IMG/VR virus record: IMGVR_UViG_3300008261_000034
Coordinates: 1 to 49,545 of that record
DNA from: a virus
Length of the DNA stretch: 49,545 nucleotides
Strand: one strand, 5' to 3'
Shown here piece by piece: positions 7,559 through 17,813 of the stretch (its first letter is position 1; every line of letters begins with the position of its first letter). The notes beneath the pieces are model-generated. The model did not search any database. It was given only the letters and a program-made list of their open reading frames with translations, and was not told the DNA's origin. The position numbers and the translations under genes were made by a program.

Positions 7559-9733
7559 TTATAATATATAATTTGGGTTACTATATTGTACTGTTCCACC
7601 AGAAAAAGTATAAACTAATTCATACACATAAGCATTTACCGTTGTTCCAGTTTCTAACACTTTATTAGTATAGATTTGAAAAGCAGATAAATCTAATGGG
7701 TCGATTAACCTATATTGATACCAAGCATTATATCTTCGATATCCAGTTGAAGTACTTGAAAAATATTTACTAATATTTGGACAAGCAGTACCAGATAATG
7801 ATGGTATTAAAGTATATGATGCACCAGAAGCTGGAATTGTTTCATTTTGAAAATTTTCTAATTCAATATAAGATTGAAAATTCCATTCAGTACTAACAGT
7901 AGTTGACGATACAGCCGTTAAAATCCCAGTATGACCATATAAATATCTAGACGCTGTATTAGTCGTTCCAGTATAATTATATGTTGAACCAGTGGAATAA
8001 TCATTTAAATTAATAACATATCCAGACACAATACTTGAACAAAACAAATCACATGTGCTAAAACTCATACCATATGTTATTGTAGGCATAGTGTAATTAA
8101 TCCAATAATCAGAACCAGAAGTACCAGTCGTCACAACGGATGATTGATGTAATTGAATTGTTCTTCTAGTTGTACCATCCCCACAAACTTGTGAACCAGT
8201 TGAGTTTGGGTAACCTATTTCAATATATCTATAATAATTTATATTTGAAGAATCAGCAGAAAATATCGATATATTTGGTTTTATATTTGTATTATAATCA
8301 CTAAAAATATCTGTAATATATACTGGATTATTTGTTGTTATTTTAAAATTACCAACTGATTTTTCATATGTGATATTATACGCTGCATTTGTTGCACAAA
8401 AGTTACTAGATGGTGAACGATAAAATAACCAACTACTATTACATTGGACGATTGAAAAATTCATATTATTACTACCTAGTAAATCACCGATTCCACTATT
8501 ATTAAAAGTTGGGTAAATTTGATTAGTACCAGCATAATTAAATAAATCGTATTGTGTTGTCGCTGAGTTTGGCACACCAGAAAATTGACATCTAAATATT
8601 GTTCCACATGTTCCAGTTATACCAGTTATTGAAGACCCTATTATTTTATATGGTCTTGTCGTACCAGTATTTAACGTACAATCAATTGTGTCATTAAAAC
8701 AACCAAAATAAAAATCCCAGTTGGTTGATGGGTTACCAGTGTTTGGAATAACGTCCATGATAATAGTATCATTATCATTTATCGTAAAACCAGTTAAACA
8801 TATTAATTTACCAATATAACCAGCTGTGTCAGCAGATTTAGGAAAAACATTTAAACTATAATTATTACCAGGTAATTGTTCACCTACATCCCAATAGTCT
8901 AACACAATAGGTGCATAATCATAGGCAGAACCATAATAAGTTAATTTAATTTTATCTGGGACTGACTCACCTTTAAATTTCCATGGAAAATATTTTGTAC
9001 CAGCACTTAATAAAAATGTTGAATTAAGTGGTCTAGGAGATTCACCATTACCCACAGCTGTAAATAATACTCTATGTTCATATTGTGATAAATCAGAACT
9101 ATCACCATTGTTACATGTAAATGCATCTACTTCAACCGTTACAGATTCAAAACATGTTAATAATGCTGGAACTGGGTCGTTACTATATAACGTATTACCA
9201 CTTTGAGAAAAAGAAGCACCACTTATTTTTACTTTATCTATTATCGGAAAATAAGTACCAGCCAAAGCAAATAATCCAGTAGGACCAGTTAATGGGTGTC
9301 TAAAATTATAATTAAACGTACTACCAGAGCCACTAACATAAGCAACATTTGTTGAACTATTAGGACCATACCAAAAAATTCTATAATCACCAAAACCAGA
9401 TTGGCATGTACCAGTTAAATTACCAGCATATAATCTACCAACTGTTGCTGTTGGATAAAAATCAAAACCTAAATCACATGTTTCACACAAATTATTAGCA
9501 CCTATATTTGCATATGTTTTATAACCATTATTTTTATCCAATACCATCATTTTAGTTGCTGACATTGGCACTTTAATATTAAAAGGTGTTGTAGTAGCAG
9601 TTAAATTATCAACACTTATATTAGTTGCAATAGGTGTATAAAAATTATCACCATTTGAATACACATCAAAAACAGTACTAGTTGGTGTTAACCCAGTAGA
9701 AGAAAGAATAACAGTAACGTATTTATTAGACAT
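7559..9733 (-). CDS. Large beta-rich tail fibre/adhesin-like protein (724 aa)
   Basis: Very rich in Ser, Thr, Gly, Asn and Tyr, with about twenty scattered cysteines (for example LCETCDLGFDF near residue 83). This composition is typical of beta-sandwich fibre proteins exposed on the virion. The N-terminal part (YVTVILSSTGLTPTST ... FDVYSNGDNFYTPI) looks like a first Ig-like unit. No enzymatic motif or coiled coil is visible. It sits between the 1096-residue and 195-residue genes in the tail cluster and has its own short AT-rich leader. I infer a host-contact or decoration role; the exact location on the tail is unknown. Confidence 0.5.
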   Translation of the reverse strand: MSNKYVTVILSSTGLTPTSTVFDVYSNGDNFYTPIATNISVDNLTATTTPFNIKVPMSATKMMVLDKNNGYKTYANIGANNLCETCDLGFDFYPTATVGRLYAGNLTGTCQSGFGDYRIFWYGPNSSTNVAYVSGSGSTFNYNFRHPLTGPTGLFALAGTYFPIIDKVKISGASFSQSGNTLYSNDPVPALLTCFESVTVEVDAFTCNNGDSSDLSQYEHRVLFTAVGNGESPRPLNSTFLLSAGTKYFPWKFKGESVPDKIKLTYYGSAYDYAPIVLDYWDVGEQLPGNNYSLNVFPKSADTAGYIGKLICLTGFTINDNDTIIMDVIPNTGNPSTNWDFYFGCFNDTIDCTLNTGTTRPYKIIGSSITGITGTCGTIFRCQFSGVPNSATTQYDLFNYAGTNQIYPTFNNSGIGDLLGSNNMNFSIVQCNSSWLFYRSPSSNFCATNAAYNITYEKSVGNFKITTNNPVYITDIFSDYNTNIKPNISIFSADSSNINYYRYIEIGYPNSTGSQVCGDGTTRRTIQLHQSSVVTTGTSGSDYWINYTMPTITYGMSFSTCDLFCSSIVSGYVINLNDYSTGSTYNYTGTTNTASRYLYGHTGILTAVSSTTVSTEWNFQSYIELENFQNETIPASGASYTLIPSLSGTACPNISKYFSSTSTGYRRYNAWYQYRLIDPLDLSAFQIYTNKVLETGTTVNAYVYELVYTFSGGTVQYSNPNYIL

Positions 9734-9756
9734 ATTTTTTTTATTTAATTATTTAA

Positions 9757-12700
9757 TTATTCATCACCATAGTAATAAGTACTACTAAGTGTTGCTTCAG
9801 ATGGACATTCATCCGAATAAAATTTATCAATTATTGAACCCATACAATTGTTAATGAAATCAACATAACCCAAATTACATTTATTATTAATACATGTAAA
9901 CGTAGTACCTTTTTTGTATTTAAATTTTTGTTGGTCGAATATTGTGTTACCATAAACTTTAACACTGCCCCAAATAGTTGTAGCTGGTACTAATTGTTCA
10001 ATAACATCAACCCAGTTACTACCAATTTTTTGAGTTAAACTATCCATTTTATCATAATCATATTCTGAACTTTGAATACCATTATAATCAACTGAATTTA
10101 AATATCTATCATATAAACCTCTAGCTGTTCCATACGATTCAACAATTTTTCTGTTTTTAACATCTATCAATTCTGTAGATACAACTTCTCTGAAAACATA
10201 AGCATCTTCAACTGTTGATAAATTAGTTGATGTTAAAGATGAATACGCAACACACCCATCACCACAACTAGTTGTAGTACCACTTGTTGCTAATATCACA
10301 CTTCTACCAATAGATGTACAAACTGGTGTTCCACCACTACAATTATTTAACGAATAACCAGCTGGACAAGAATAACCATTTGTTGTACTTAATAAAAATT
10401 CTTGACCAATCATTTGTTTGGTAGAAAAAATTAAACCAGTTGTTCCAGTAGATGTTGATGCTGTTAATGTTTCTAAATTGGTTGGGTCGTAAATTTCAGC
10501 AACAAAAGCAGCTTGGCTACCATCATTATAACCCTCAACTTCTATTATTGTCGGTCCAGAAGGAATATTAATTGGAAATACGTGTAAATAGTAAAAATTA
10601 TCTGTATTTACTTGATTAAAATTAACAATTAATTCACCATTTATTTTAAATCTAAGTCTGTTATCTGACGCTAATCCTAAATAATAAACTTTTGGTTCTG
10701 GTATATCGATACATACAGTAAACCCTACCCATTCAAAAGTTGGATAGTTTGTACCACCACCACTAGGGTTAGCTAAATAAGTACCCCAAACACCAGCGTC
10801 ATTTAATCTACCATGAGAATAATTTAGAGCATTATTAGACCAAAAACTATTTCCAGAATTAACCAAACTTTGTACTGAAACAGTTACACCAGAACTATCA
10901 GTAACCGTACTAGATGGTAAAGTTAATGGGTATGTAAAATTATCAATATTTTCATAAAATCTAGTTCCAAACTTATTATACGATGTAACTTTATTACCAG
11001 TATAAGCAGTAAACATAGTACCACTAAATGAAGCATTAATTGTTGATGCTGAATAACAACTATCATTTGAAGGTGATGCTATATAACCAGATGGACATGA
11101 AAAAACAATTTCTTCTTGACAAAAATCAGTATAAATATTTAATAAATCTTTATTGTCATTTATGTAACACCAAACATCATTTTCTATAGCTGCTGCCGCA
11201 TTAATTTTTAAATCAATTTCTTTAGTGTTTATTATTAATCTCTCATCATTAACGTCATATCCAGTTTTTCTAAAAATAGTTAAATTATCTAAATTTTCTA
11301 TTTCAAAATTTCTATTTACTCTAGTTGTATTATAAACCCATGATTTTTTATTATCAATAACTTTTTCTATTTCAAAACTAGGTGATTTAGATAATAAAAC
11401 TGTTTTACTTTCTCCGTTTACACATTCTTTATTTAATTTTATATTATCAATATAAACACAGACAAAATTACAAGAATTATTAACTTTAACTGAAACTTTA
11501 ATTTTTTTATTTTTTATTTTATTTATTATAGTTTCATCTTCAATCGTTTTGTTAAAATTTAACCAATTAGATGCAAATACTTTCTTATCTAACGTTGCGT
11601 AGAAAGCTTTCTTTTCAACATCAGTTAACCCAAATGGTGATTCATACAATAAATCAGTCAATAATGAATTTTTAATTGTGTTACATGTAGACACATTTAA
11701 ATTAGGTTCGGTATTTGTTAAACCATTTGGATAAGTTAATTCTTGAGCTATTAAACTAGTACAACCACTTGTCCATGTTTCAGTACTTTTAGGTATACCA
11801 CAGAAATAAATACCACTTTCATTTTGTTTCTCAATTAAATAGTCATATAAATTACCAACACCTATTTCTGGGAATAGAGTTAATTCAGTTACAGTTGTTA
11901 TACTTCCGTCTGATTCAATAACATCTAATGTCATACTGATATCTAATGTTTCTAACGCATAAATTGGTTTGGAACATTTTTCTAAAGGTGTTGTTTCTAT
12001 TTTAATTTGAGAAATTTCAAATCTCAATTTTTGTTGTTCTTCTTCACAAGCTCTACTTTCTGCTAAAAGTTTATCTATATCATGTTTTAATTGAGATTTA
12101 GTACCGTATGGTATATCACATTCAAAAAACAACGGTCTATTAGTTTTGTTAGATACTTGATTATTTAAATTAAGTAAAGTATATGAAGTATTGGCATCAA
12201 TGATTAAATTTTCGTCACCTTCTATAAATTTTTTAAAATTTAATGGACCTAAAATTGCTTCTAATTGTACTAAACCATCATTCTCCTCATCTATACAATA
12301 AGTAGTTGAAGACCCGTCAAAACCACCACTACCTTCACTTGTACTTAAAGTGATTGAATAGAAAGCATTATTAAATTCTTCTTTTTTCTTTTCTAAAAGT
12401 TCAGTAATTGTTTCACATTTAGAAATAACTTCAGCTAATTCTTTTTCTTTATTTTTTTTATTTTGAATTGTTTTTGGGTCAACATTTGGAGCCGCTAATG
12501 TTTTAGCCATAGCGTCACAATCAAATTTAAATAAATAACTAAAATCAATATTTAATGAACAATTATTATCATTTTTTTCAATATTAAATAAAGCACCATC
12601 ATCACCAACTGGGTTTAACGCTATTTTATATGTATTAACAACTTCATTACATTCTTTATCACTTATAGGTTTCCAACGACAAGTTTGTTTATCATTATCC

Positions 12701-13047
12701 CAAACAAATTTAACTGTATTTAAATCAATATCTGAAAATAAACCAAATGTTTGTTTTGCCCTAGTGACCACAAAAGACATTCTATTTTCACAACAATAGC
12801 TACCAAAATTAAATTCTTTATAACTATTATCTGTCCTACTATACACATCTTTTAAAAACATTGATATTGAACCATCACTGTTAAAAAATAGTGTTTCTTG
12901 GGTTGGTACATAACCATCATACGTACCATATGTTTCATAATAAATCTCTTTATTAGTATCAACTTGTCCACCCATCTGTTTAAACAAGTAATCACCATAA
13001 GCTCTACATGTTGTTTGAAAATCTTCTAAATCGAAAAAATAACTCAT
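9757..13047 (-). CDS. Large cysteine-rich tail protein (1096 aa) with PA14-like beta-sandwich
   Basis: The protein opens MSYFFDLEDFQ, sharing FDLEDF with the 195-residue protein. Two charged helical stretches, probably coiled coils, lie at about residues 190-230 and 315-355. Residues about 720-855 resemble a PA14 or carbohydrate-binding beta-sandwich: FEWVGFTVCIDIPEPKVYYL, then LASDNRLRFKINGELIVNF, then PSGPTIIEVEGYNDG. This domain is flanked by CPSGY...C (about 651) and CPAGYSLNNC (about 894) motifs and an SCGDGC site. The C-terminus adds more cysteines (TCINNKCNLG, SDECPSEA). Likely a sugar-binding tail adhesin whose fold depends on disulfides or metal. The domain call is by eye and moderately certain. 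Confidence 0.5.
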   Translation of the reverse strand: MSYFFDLEDFQTTCRAYGDYLFKQMGGQVDTNKEIYYETYGTYDGYVPTQETLFFNSDGSISMFLKDVYSRTDNSYKEFNFGSYCCENRMSFVVTRAKQTFGLFSDIDLNTVKFVWDNDKQTCRWKPISDKECNEVVNTYKIALNPVGDDGALFNIEKNDNNCSLNIDFSYLFKFDCDAMAKTLAAPNVDPKTIQNKKNKEKELAEVISKCETITELLEKKKEEFNNAFYSITLSTSEGSGGFDGSSTTYCIDEENDGLVQLEAILGPLNFKKFIEGDENLIIDANTSYTLLNLNNQVSNKTNRPLFFECDIPYGTKSQLKHDIDKLLAESRACEEEQQKLRFEISQIKIETTPLEKCSKPIYALETLDISMTLDVIESDGSITTVTELTLFPEIGVGNLYDYLIEKQNESGIYFCGIPKSTETWTSGCTSLIAQELTYPNGLTNTEPNLNVSTCNTIKNSLLTDLLYESPFGLTDVEKKAFYATLDKKVFASNWLNFNKTIEDETIINKIKNKKIKVSVKVNNSCNFVCVYIDNIKLNKECVNGESKTVLLSKSPSFEIEKVIDNKKSWVYNTTRVNRNFEIENLDNLTIFRKTGYDVNDERLIINTKEIDLKINAAAAIENDVWCYINDNKDLLNIYTDFCQEEIVFSCPSGYIASPSNDSCYSASTINASFSGTMFTAYTGNKVTSYNKFGTRFYENIDNFTYPLTLPSSTVTDSSGVTVSVQSLVNSGNSFWSNNALNYSHGRLNDAGVWGTYLANPSGGGTNYPTFEWVGFTVCIDIPEPKVYYLGLASDNRLRFKINGELIVNFNQVNTDNFYYLHVFPINIPSGPTIIEVEGYNDGSQAAFVAEIYDPTNLETLTASTSTGTTGLIFSTKQMIGQEFLLSTTNGYSCPAGYSLNNCSGGTPVCTSIGRSVILATSGTTTSCGDGCVAYSSLTSTNLSTVEDAYVFREVVSTELIDVKNRKIVESYGTARGLYDRYLNSVDYNGIQSSEYDYDKMDSLTQKIGSNWVDVIEQLVPATTIWGSVKVYGNTIFDQQKFKYKKGTTFTCINNKCNLGYVDFINNCMGSIIDKFYSDECPSEATLSSTYYYGDE

Positions 13048-13084
13048 TTTTTTCTATATTTGTTTATTAATTTTATTCATATAA

Positions 13085-15862
13085 TCATTTTGTGTATGTT
13101 TCTATTTCTTCACAACAACCAATACTACCTCTATCATTTGGTCTAAATGAACCTATTCTTCTAGCTTCAAATAACTTAACAAAATAAGACCCAAAACCAT
13201 TAGATTGATAATCGGCTAAACCAGCACTAGTTATTCTACAACCAAAACCAATTTCACCACTAAAAGGGTCAGTAATATTAGCAACTTTAGTTGTATAACC
13301 TTTACTAGTAGGACAGTTGGAACCATCTACTGTTGTCACAACAAAATTACCATAACCATGTTGTCTTCTAAATTTTAAAAAATAATTATTAGAACCAGCT
13401 GGTATTTCAATTGGTTCAACTAACGAAACTTCACTATTTTCTGACCTATCTGACCTATCAATTAATGACCAATCACACGCAACATTACAACCACAAGTTA
13501 AAGAACTTAAATTATTTGTTTTACAACATACATAACCAGAAGTACCCATATCTGTTGAATTACCGTCAATATTAATACCAGTATCGTAAAGACCATCATA
13601 TAAAGCTGGTTGTCCACCAATAGTTTTACAACATTCTTTACTAAAATACACACTACTTTTTGTACCAACTTTAACATCCTTTGAATCAAAGATATTAAAC
13701 TCACCAACAAAAAATGGTTTATCATATGGTATTTGTTCTCCAATGTATGGTGAATAATATGTTGTAGGATTAATTGTTTTAACTAAATTATTACATATTG
13801 GTTTAGGTACTTTATTTTCACCCAAACAAATACTTAAAATTTCATCATCACCTTCTGTTGGACATCCACAATCTGTTTTAGGTATAGTAGGCATAGGGTC
13901 AGCTATAATTTCAGCTTTATAAACAACACATTGACTAATATCTTGATTATCTAAATTTAAAACATCAACATAAACATCACCATTATAACTAGTTATATCC
14001 CCTTGAGAATAATTTAAAAATAAGTTATCTTTAGTTGTTTGAAAATTACCTATTTCTACAGTAGTAGCTGAAAAATTAGGTATGATTCTTCTAAATTGAT
14101 TAATATAAGCACTACCACCATCATAAGGTCCCACATGTGGGTTATTACCATATAATAAATCTATTGTTGCACCACTACCACCAGTTTCTCTAAACCATAA
14201 TCCATTACCTTGAAAATACAAATTTTCAGAATCAGCTAAAGGTTTAGGATACCCATCAAAATCAACTGGATATAAAGACATATCATCATCTAAACCATTT
14301 GTTTCTAAAATACGTCTAAAAATTTCCATATCTATTGGTGCTTTTGCTCTATAAACATATTCATTAAAAGTTATTAATCCTTTAGGGATACTCATAAAAT
14401 TTAATAAAAACTCAATCGATTTTCTAGCACCTTTAGATTTCCATAACCATGGTGTATTTAAAATAATTCTTCTCCAAAGTTCTAAATCTTTTTCAACTGG
14501 TGTTAAACCAACAGAAACCCCAGAAAATGTTGAATCGGAATTTTCTGTATAGTTATTTAATAGATTACCACTTTTAATAATATTAACTAAATCCCAACCT
14601 AATATTCTGGCTAAATCTTTTAAATATTTATCTGGTACATTGTCTTGTTTATCATAAGAAACTGAATGAGCTAATGAAACACCTTCTATAAATTGGTTAA
14701 TATCGTCAAATGACCTACCATATATGTTAAGCGTTTTATTAACTTTTTGTCCAGTTGTTGTATCTTGATGACGTTCATCTAAAAACACTGGAACAGTATC
14801 AAATGATGAAATTGATTCAGACACCAAAAATCTAGTCATTAAATTTGTTTCGTTTGAATCGTAATTGGTACAAATATTTAATAACTGAGTTGCATAACTT
14901 TCATAAGCATATGCATCAAAATCTATATTATACCCATCAGAAACTGGCCATGTAATCGTTTCATCTACATATGATATTTCACCAGACCCATCTCTAACTG
15001 GGTAAGTAAAAGATGTTGTATATAATGGAATTACGTTTCTATTAAGAAGATATTTACTTAAACCATTTAATGAATTAAAAAATGTATTAATTATACTTTT
15101 ATTTGGTCTAATATGATAATTTACTTTACCACTAGCACTAGTACCAGTAAATGGTTGACCTTTGACTTTAAGATATATGTAATCGTTGAACTCTGACGTT
15201 GAACCAGTAAACTCAATTAATTGATATTCTGTATTGTTATTAAACAACACATAAGATAAATAATTTACCGTTATATTTCTTAAATCATTACTTTCATTAA
15301 AAGTATCAGCAATAGTACCATTTGCTAAAAAATTAATTTTAAATTTATTTTCTAAAAATGTTACATTTATTTTTAAAGTACTGACATCATTAATTGAATC
15401 ATACGAATAATCTTCATATGTATCACCAACCAAGTTTTGGTTATTATAAAATATAAATTGAGTAGCATGTAATGAAGCTGGCCATGTTGTTATAATGTTT
15501 TCTAATGTTATCCTAACATATTCAGTCATTGAACCAAATAATGCAAAGTTTTTTAAGATTCTATTATCTAAATTTAAAACAGTATCAGTATTTTTAGTTA
15601 ATAAAGATTGAGCTTCTGATTCTGTTAAATCTAAATCATCTAATGTGATAAAATTAGAATATTTACCAGTTATATAATTTCTATCTAATTTAGGGTCAAG
15701 GTTAGTGGTAATATTAAAATTACCCATGGTAAATAAAGACGTACCACCTCTGGTGGCGAATTGTAAACCAACTAAATCTGGATTAAAATCTCTATATTGA
15801 ACATTACCATAATCATATGTAATTTTCTTAGAATAACCAGCTATTTTTACCTTTTTTGCCAT
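13085..15862 (-). CDS. Probable gpI/gp7-type baseplate wedge protein (925 aa)
   Basis: Residues about 450-508 read LELWRRIILNTPWLWKSKGA, followed by RKSIEFLLNFMSIPKGLITF. This resembles the P2 gpI/T4 gp7-type tail protein signature, in which a Trp/Tyr-rich segment is followed by a KGTxxAIxxLL-like helix. Those proteins join the gp6/J-type wedge protein to the outer baseplate, and a gp6 homologue is present at 25437-27251. Residues about 664-800 form an unusual cysteine-rich region with CGC, CC, CC and CGC...C sites (ECCKTIGG, YVCCKTNN, LTCGCNVACDW), suggesting metal binding or disulfides. The N-terminal part is beta-rich. Alternative: a large tail structural protein unrelated to gpI. Confidence 0.5.
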   Translation of the reverse strand: MAKKVKIAGYSKKITYDYGNVQYRDFNPDLVGLQFATRGGTSLFTMGNFNITTNLDPKLDRNYITGKYSNFITLDDLDLTESEAQSLLTKNTDTVLNLDNRILKNFALFGSMTEYVRITLENIITTWPASLHATQFIFYNNQNLVGDTYEDYSYDSINDVSTLKINVTFLENKFKINFLANGTIADTFNESNDLRNITVNYLSYVLFNNNTEYQLIEFTGSTSEFNDYIYLKVKGQPFTGTSASGKVNYHIRPNKSIINTFFNSLNGLSKYLLNRNVIPLYTTSFTYPVRDGSGEISYVDETITWPVSDGYNIDFDAYAYESYATQLLNICTNYDSNETNLMTRFLVSESISSFDTVPVFLDERHQDTTTGQKVNKTLNIYGRSFDDINQFIEGVSLAHSVSYDKQDNVPDKYLKDLARILGWDLVNIIKSGNLLNNYTENSDSTFSGVSVGLTPVEKDLELWRRIILNTPWLWKSKGARKSIEFLLNFMSIPKGLITFNEYVYRAKAPIDMEIFRRILETNGLDDDMSLYPVDFDGYPKPLADSENLYFQGNGLWFRETGGSGATIDLLYGNNPHVGPYDGGSAYINQFRRIIPNFSATTVEIGNFQTTKDNLFLNYSQGDITSYNGDVYVDVLNLDNQDISQCVVYKAEIIADPMPTIPKTDCGCPTEGDDEILSICLGENKVPKPICNNLVKTINPTTYYSPYIGEQIPYDKPFFVGEFNIFDSKDVKVGTKSSVYFSKECCKTIGGQPALYDGLYDTGINIDGNSTDMGTSGYVCCKTNNLSSLTCGCNVACDWSLIDRSDRSENSEVSLVEPIEIPAGSNNYFLKFRRQHGYGNFVVTTVDGSNCPTSKGYTTKVANITDPFSGEIGFGCRITSAGLADYQSNGFGSYFVKLFEARRIGSFRPNDRGSIGCCEEIETYTK

Positions 15863-15870
15863 TTTAAATA

Positions 15871-16794
15871 TTATATTTGTGTTATATTATCAAAAGATTT
15901 TGAAAAATCAATTGCTGTTCTTTCTTCTCTAACTTCAAACAACGGAGAACCAGTAAATTGGTCTTTAATCTCATAAAGATTGTATTGTTTGTAAATATCA
16001 TTATTAAAGTTGTAGATAGTGTAAATACCATCTTCAAGACTTTTAGTTTGGTTACCATAAAGTGCGTATGCTAATGTATCAAAATCATGGTCAACCATTT
16101 CAACTTCAATCATTATTGGATTAAAAAAGGTATTAGTTATAATAACTTCTTGATTTGGTTGTCCAATAAATGGTAAAGCATTTGGTTTAACGTTAGGTGC
16201 GGAAGCTGGTGATACAGTACAAAATGTTAAAGTAGAATTATCATTAAAACGATATCTAATAGCTTTTTGATTTGTATTAGTTAAATTTTGATTGACTGGT
16301 TCTGCTCTGTTATTTGACGTAATAATTCTGAAAAAATTACTAATTTTTGAATCACTCGCTGATGAAGTTGTATTTAAATATTCAATTCTATAACCCACCA
16401 AACCATTATTTTCAAATCTATTACTAATAGTACTTGGTAAACCAGAAATATCGAAAATAAGTCCTCTACTATCTGGTAATGCTGATAATACACCAACATC
16501 AGTAATCCTAGTTCTAATCTCAATTGGTTTTATTATGATAGTATAATATCCTTTAGATGAAAAATTTTCAACTGGTAATTTTAATGTATACATACCACCA
16601 AAAACCTCAAAACCAGTTACATTAGACTGTGTTTTATTTGGGTTATCTATTTTAATCAAAACAGTCGCTGGGTCTAATTTGATTAATTGTGAATTACCTA
16701 ATCTATCTCTAGAAGGTGTATAATGATAAAAAATCTCAACATCTTCTGGTGATACATCAGCTGGTCTTACTATTCCATATGTTCCCGTTGCCAT
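15871..16794 (-). CDS. Tail/baseplate structural protein, unknown (307 aa)
   Basis: Not assignable by motif. The protein opens MATGTYGIVRPADVSPEDVE and appears mostly beta-structured, with an NGLVGYRIEYLNT segment at about residues 128-140. It lacks signal peptide, membrane segments and catalytic motifs. It starts 3 nt after the stop of the 46-residue gene and is followed after 8 nt by the probable gpI/gp7-type gene, so it belongs to the same transcript. Its place between wedge proteins suggests a baseplate component. Confidence 0.5.
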   Translation of the reverse strand: MATGTYGIVRPADVSPEDVEIFYHYTPSRDRLGNSQLIKLDPATVLIKIDNPNKTQSNVTGFEVFGGMYTLKLPVENFSSKGYYTIIIKPIEIRTRITDVGVLSALPDSRGLIFDISGLPSTISNRFENNGLVGYRIEYLNTTSSASDSKISNFFRIITSNNRAEPVNQNLTNTNQKAIRYRFNDNSTLTFCTVSPASAPNVKPNALPFIGQPNQEVIITNTFFNPIMIEVEMVDHDFDTLAYALYGNQTKSLEDGIYTIYNFNNDIYKQYNLYEIKDQFTGSPLFEVREERTAIDFSKSFDNITQI

Positions 16795-16797
16795 ATA

Positions 16798-16938
16798 TTA
16801 TTTTTTTAATTCTTTATTTATAAAATTGACCATGATGTCTATTTCATGGTCAGATAATTTATTTATTTCTTCTAAAGATAATAGCAAATGGTGTGAAAGT
16901 AACCACTTGTTATTATATTCTTTTTCTTTTTCTGTCAT
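16798..16938 (-). CDS. Small coupled gene, unknown (46 aa)
   Basis: A short frame with ATG at 16936-16938 and TAA at 16798-16800. Its ATG overlaps the TAA of the upstream 291-residue gene as TAATG, and the next gene begins 3 nt after its stop. It therefore fills exactly what would otherwise be a 143-bp hole in a packed operon. The product is highly charged and mostly helical: a Lys/Glu-rich start (MTEKEKEYNNKWLL), then LLLSLEEINKLSDHEIDIMV, then a basic end. The TAATG junction is the same as at two other junctions in this cluster (6669 and 17813), which supports translation. Function unknown; possibly a small assembly factor. An 8-bp inverted repeat (16828-16835 and 16844-16851) lies inside it. 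Confidence 0.6.
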   Translation of the reverse strand: MTEKEKEYNNKWLLSHHLLLSLEEINKLSDHEIDIMVNFINKELKK

Positions 16939-17813
16939 TATGTTTTAGTCACTTTAAAAAAACCATTACCATATCTTTCTAAACCTTTAATATTCCTTAT
17001 TTCTGATAATTTTAAATGTTTATCAAATACGTTATTTATTCCTCTTTCTATAAATACATCATTTTGAACTTCTGGTGGAAAAATTTTACCAAATAAATAT
17101 TCTTCTTTTATTATTGGACTTAAACCAATATTGGTTTCATTAAAACCTTCGCCAATATATCTAACTTTTGTTTTGACTAGGTTTGTTCTAACACCATCAA
17201 TTATTACAGCGGTTTTACCAGTATAATCTTCAAAATAAAGTCCAGTTGTTTGATTAATTGTACCGATTGTTGAATCGTCACTTGCATCAAATACATATCT
17301 TTTAGGGTTACCATCACTAATTAATCTATCAACACCTAAAATAGTATCGTTTTCATAATTTTCATAAAAACCCTTATTCATATCAAAACCAACTTTAAAA
17401 GGTATTGCTATATCATAAGTTCTTACATCTTCAATTCTAGATTCAGTCAGTCCAGTAATTACGCTTTTTGTGTAATTATAGTAGTTTGTTTTATCATATT
17501 GTGGATATCTTAACACTTTCCACAATTTCATAGGTGAGGTAACAGTGTTAAAAAATGGTGTTTGAGCACCTTCCATAAATGGAAAAGAAAAACTTAAACC
17601 GTTTAATTTATCAGTTAATACAGTATAATTTGGAATATTAGTACCGTATGGTACTAATTCATTATCAAAATCAGTCATCAACCCAATATCATCAATAGTT
17701 TGTGTTAATAAAATATTAATATAAAAGGTTGTAGCTGTAAGCGTACCCCAGTTTTTTTTAGTACTTCTATCAGTACTCCTTTCTAATATTATTTTTCTTT
17801 TAATTACTTCCAT
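16938..17813 (-). CDS. Tail/baseplate structural protein, unknown (291 aa)
   Basis: Not recognised. Opens MEVIKRKIILERSTDRSTKK, then a mixed alpha/beta sequence rich in Asn, Thr and Tyr without cysteines or membrane segments. Its ATG overlaps the stop codon of the preceding gene (TAATG at 17811-17815), and its own stop overlaps the ATG of the 46-residue gene in the same manner. Such tight coupling suggests that these products are made in fixed proportion, as expected for baseplate parts. Confidence 0.5.
   Translation of the reverse strand: MEVIKRKIILERSTDRSTKKNWGTLTATTFYINILLTQTIDDIGLMTDFDNELVPYGTNIPNYTVLTDKLNGLSFSFPFMEGAQTPFFNTVTSPMKLWKVLRYPQYDKTNYYNYTKSVITGLTESRIEDVRTYDIAIPFKVGFDMNKGFYENYENDTILGVDRLISDGNPKRYVFDASDDSTIGTINQTTGLYFEDYTGKTAVIIDGVRTNLVKTKVRYIGEGFNETNIGLSPIIKEEYLFGKIFPPEVQNDVFIERGINNVFDKHLKLSEIRNIKGLERYGNGFFKVTKT

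Noticed and set aside
13507-13743. 78-codon minus-strand frame inside the 925-residue gene
   Set aside because: Overlaps the Cys-rich region of the real gene in another frame, and its hydrophobic product is expected from frame-shifted AT-rich DNA.
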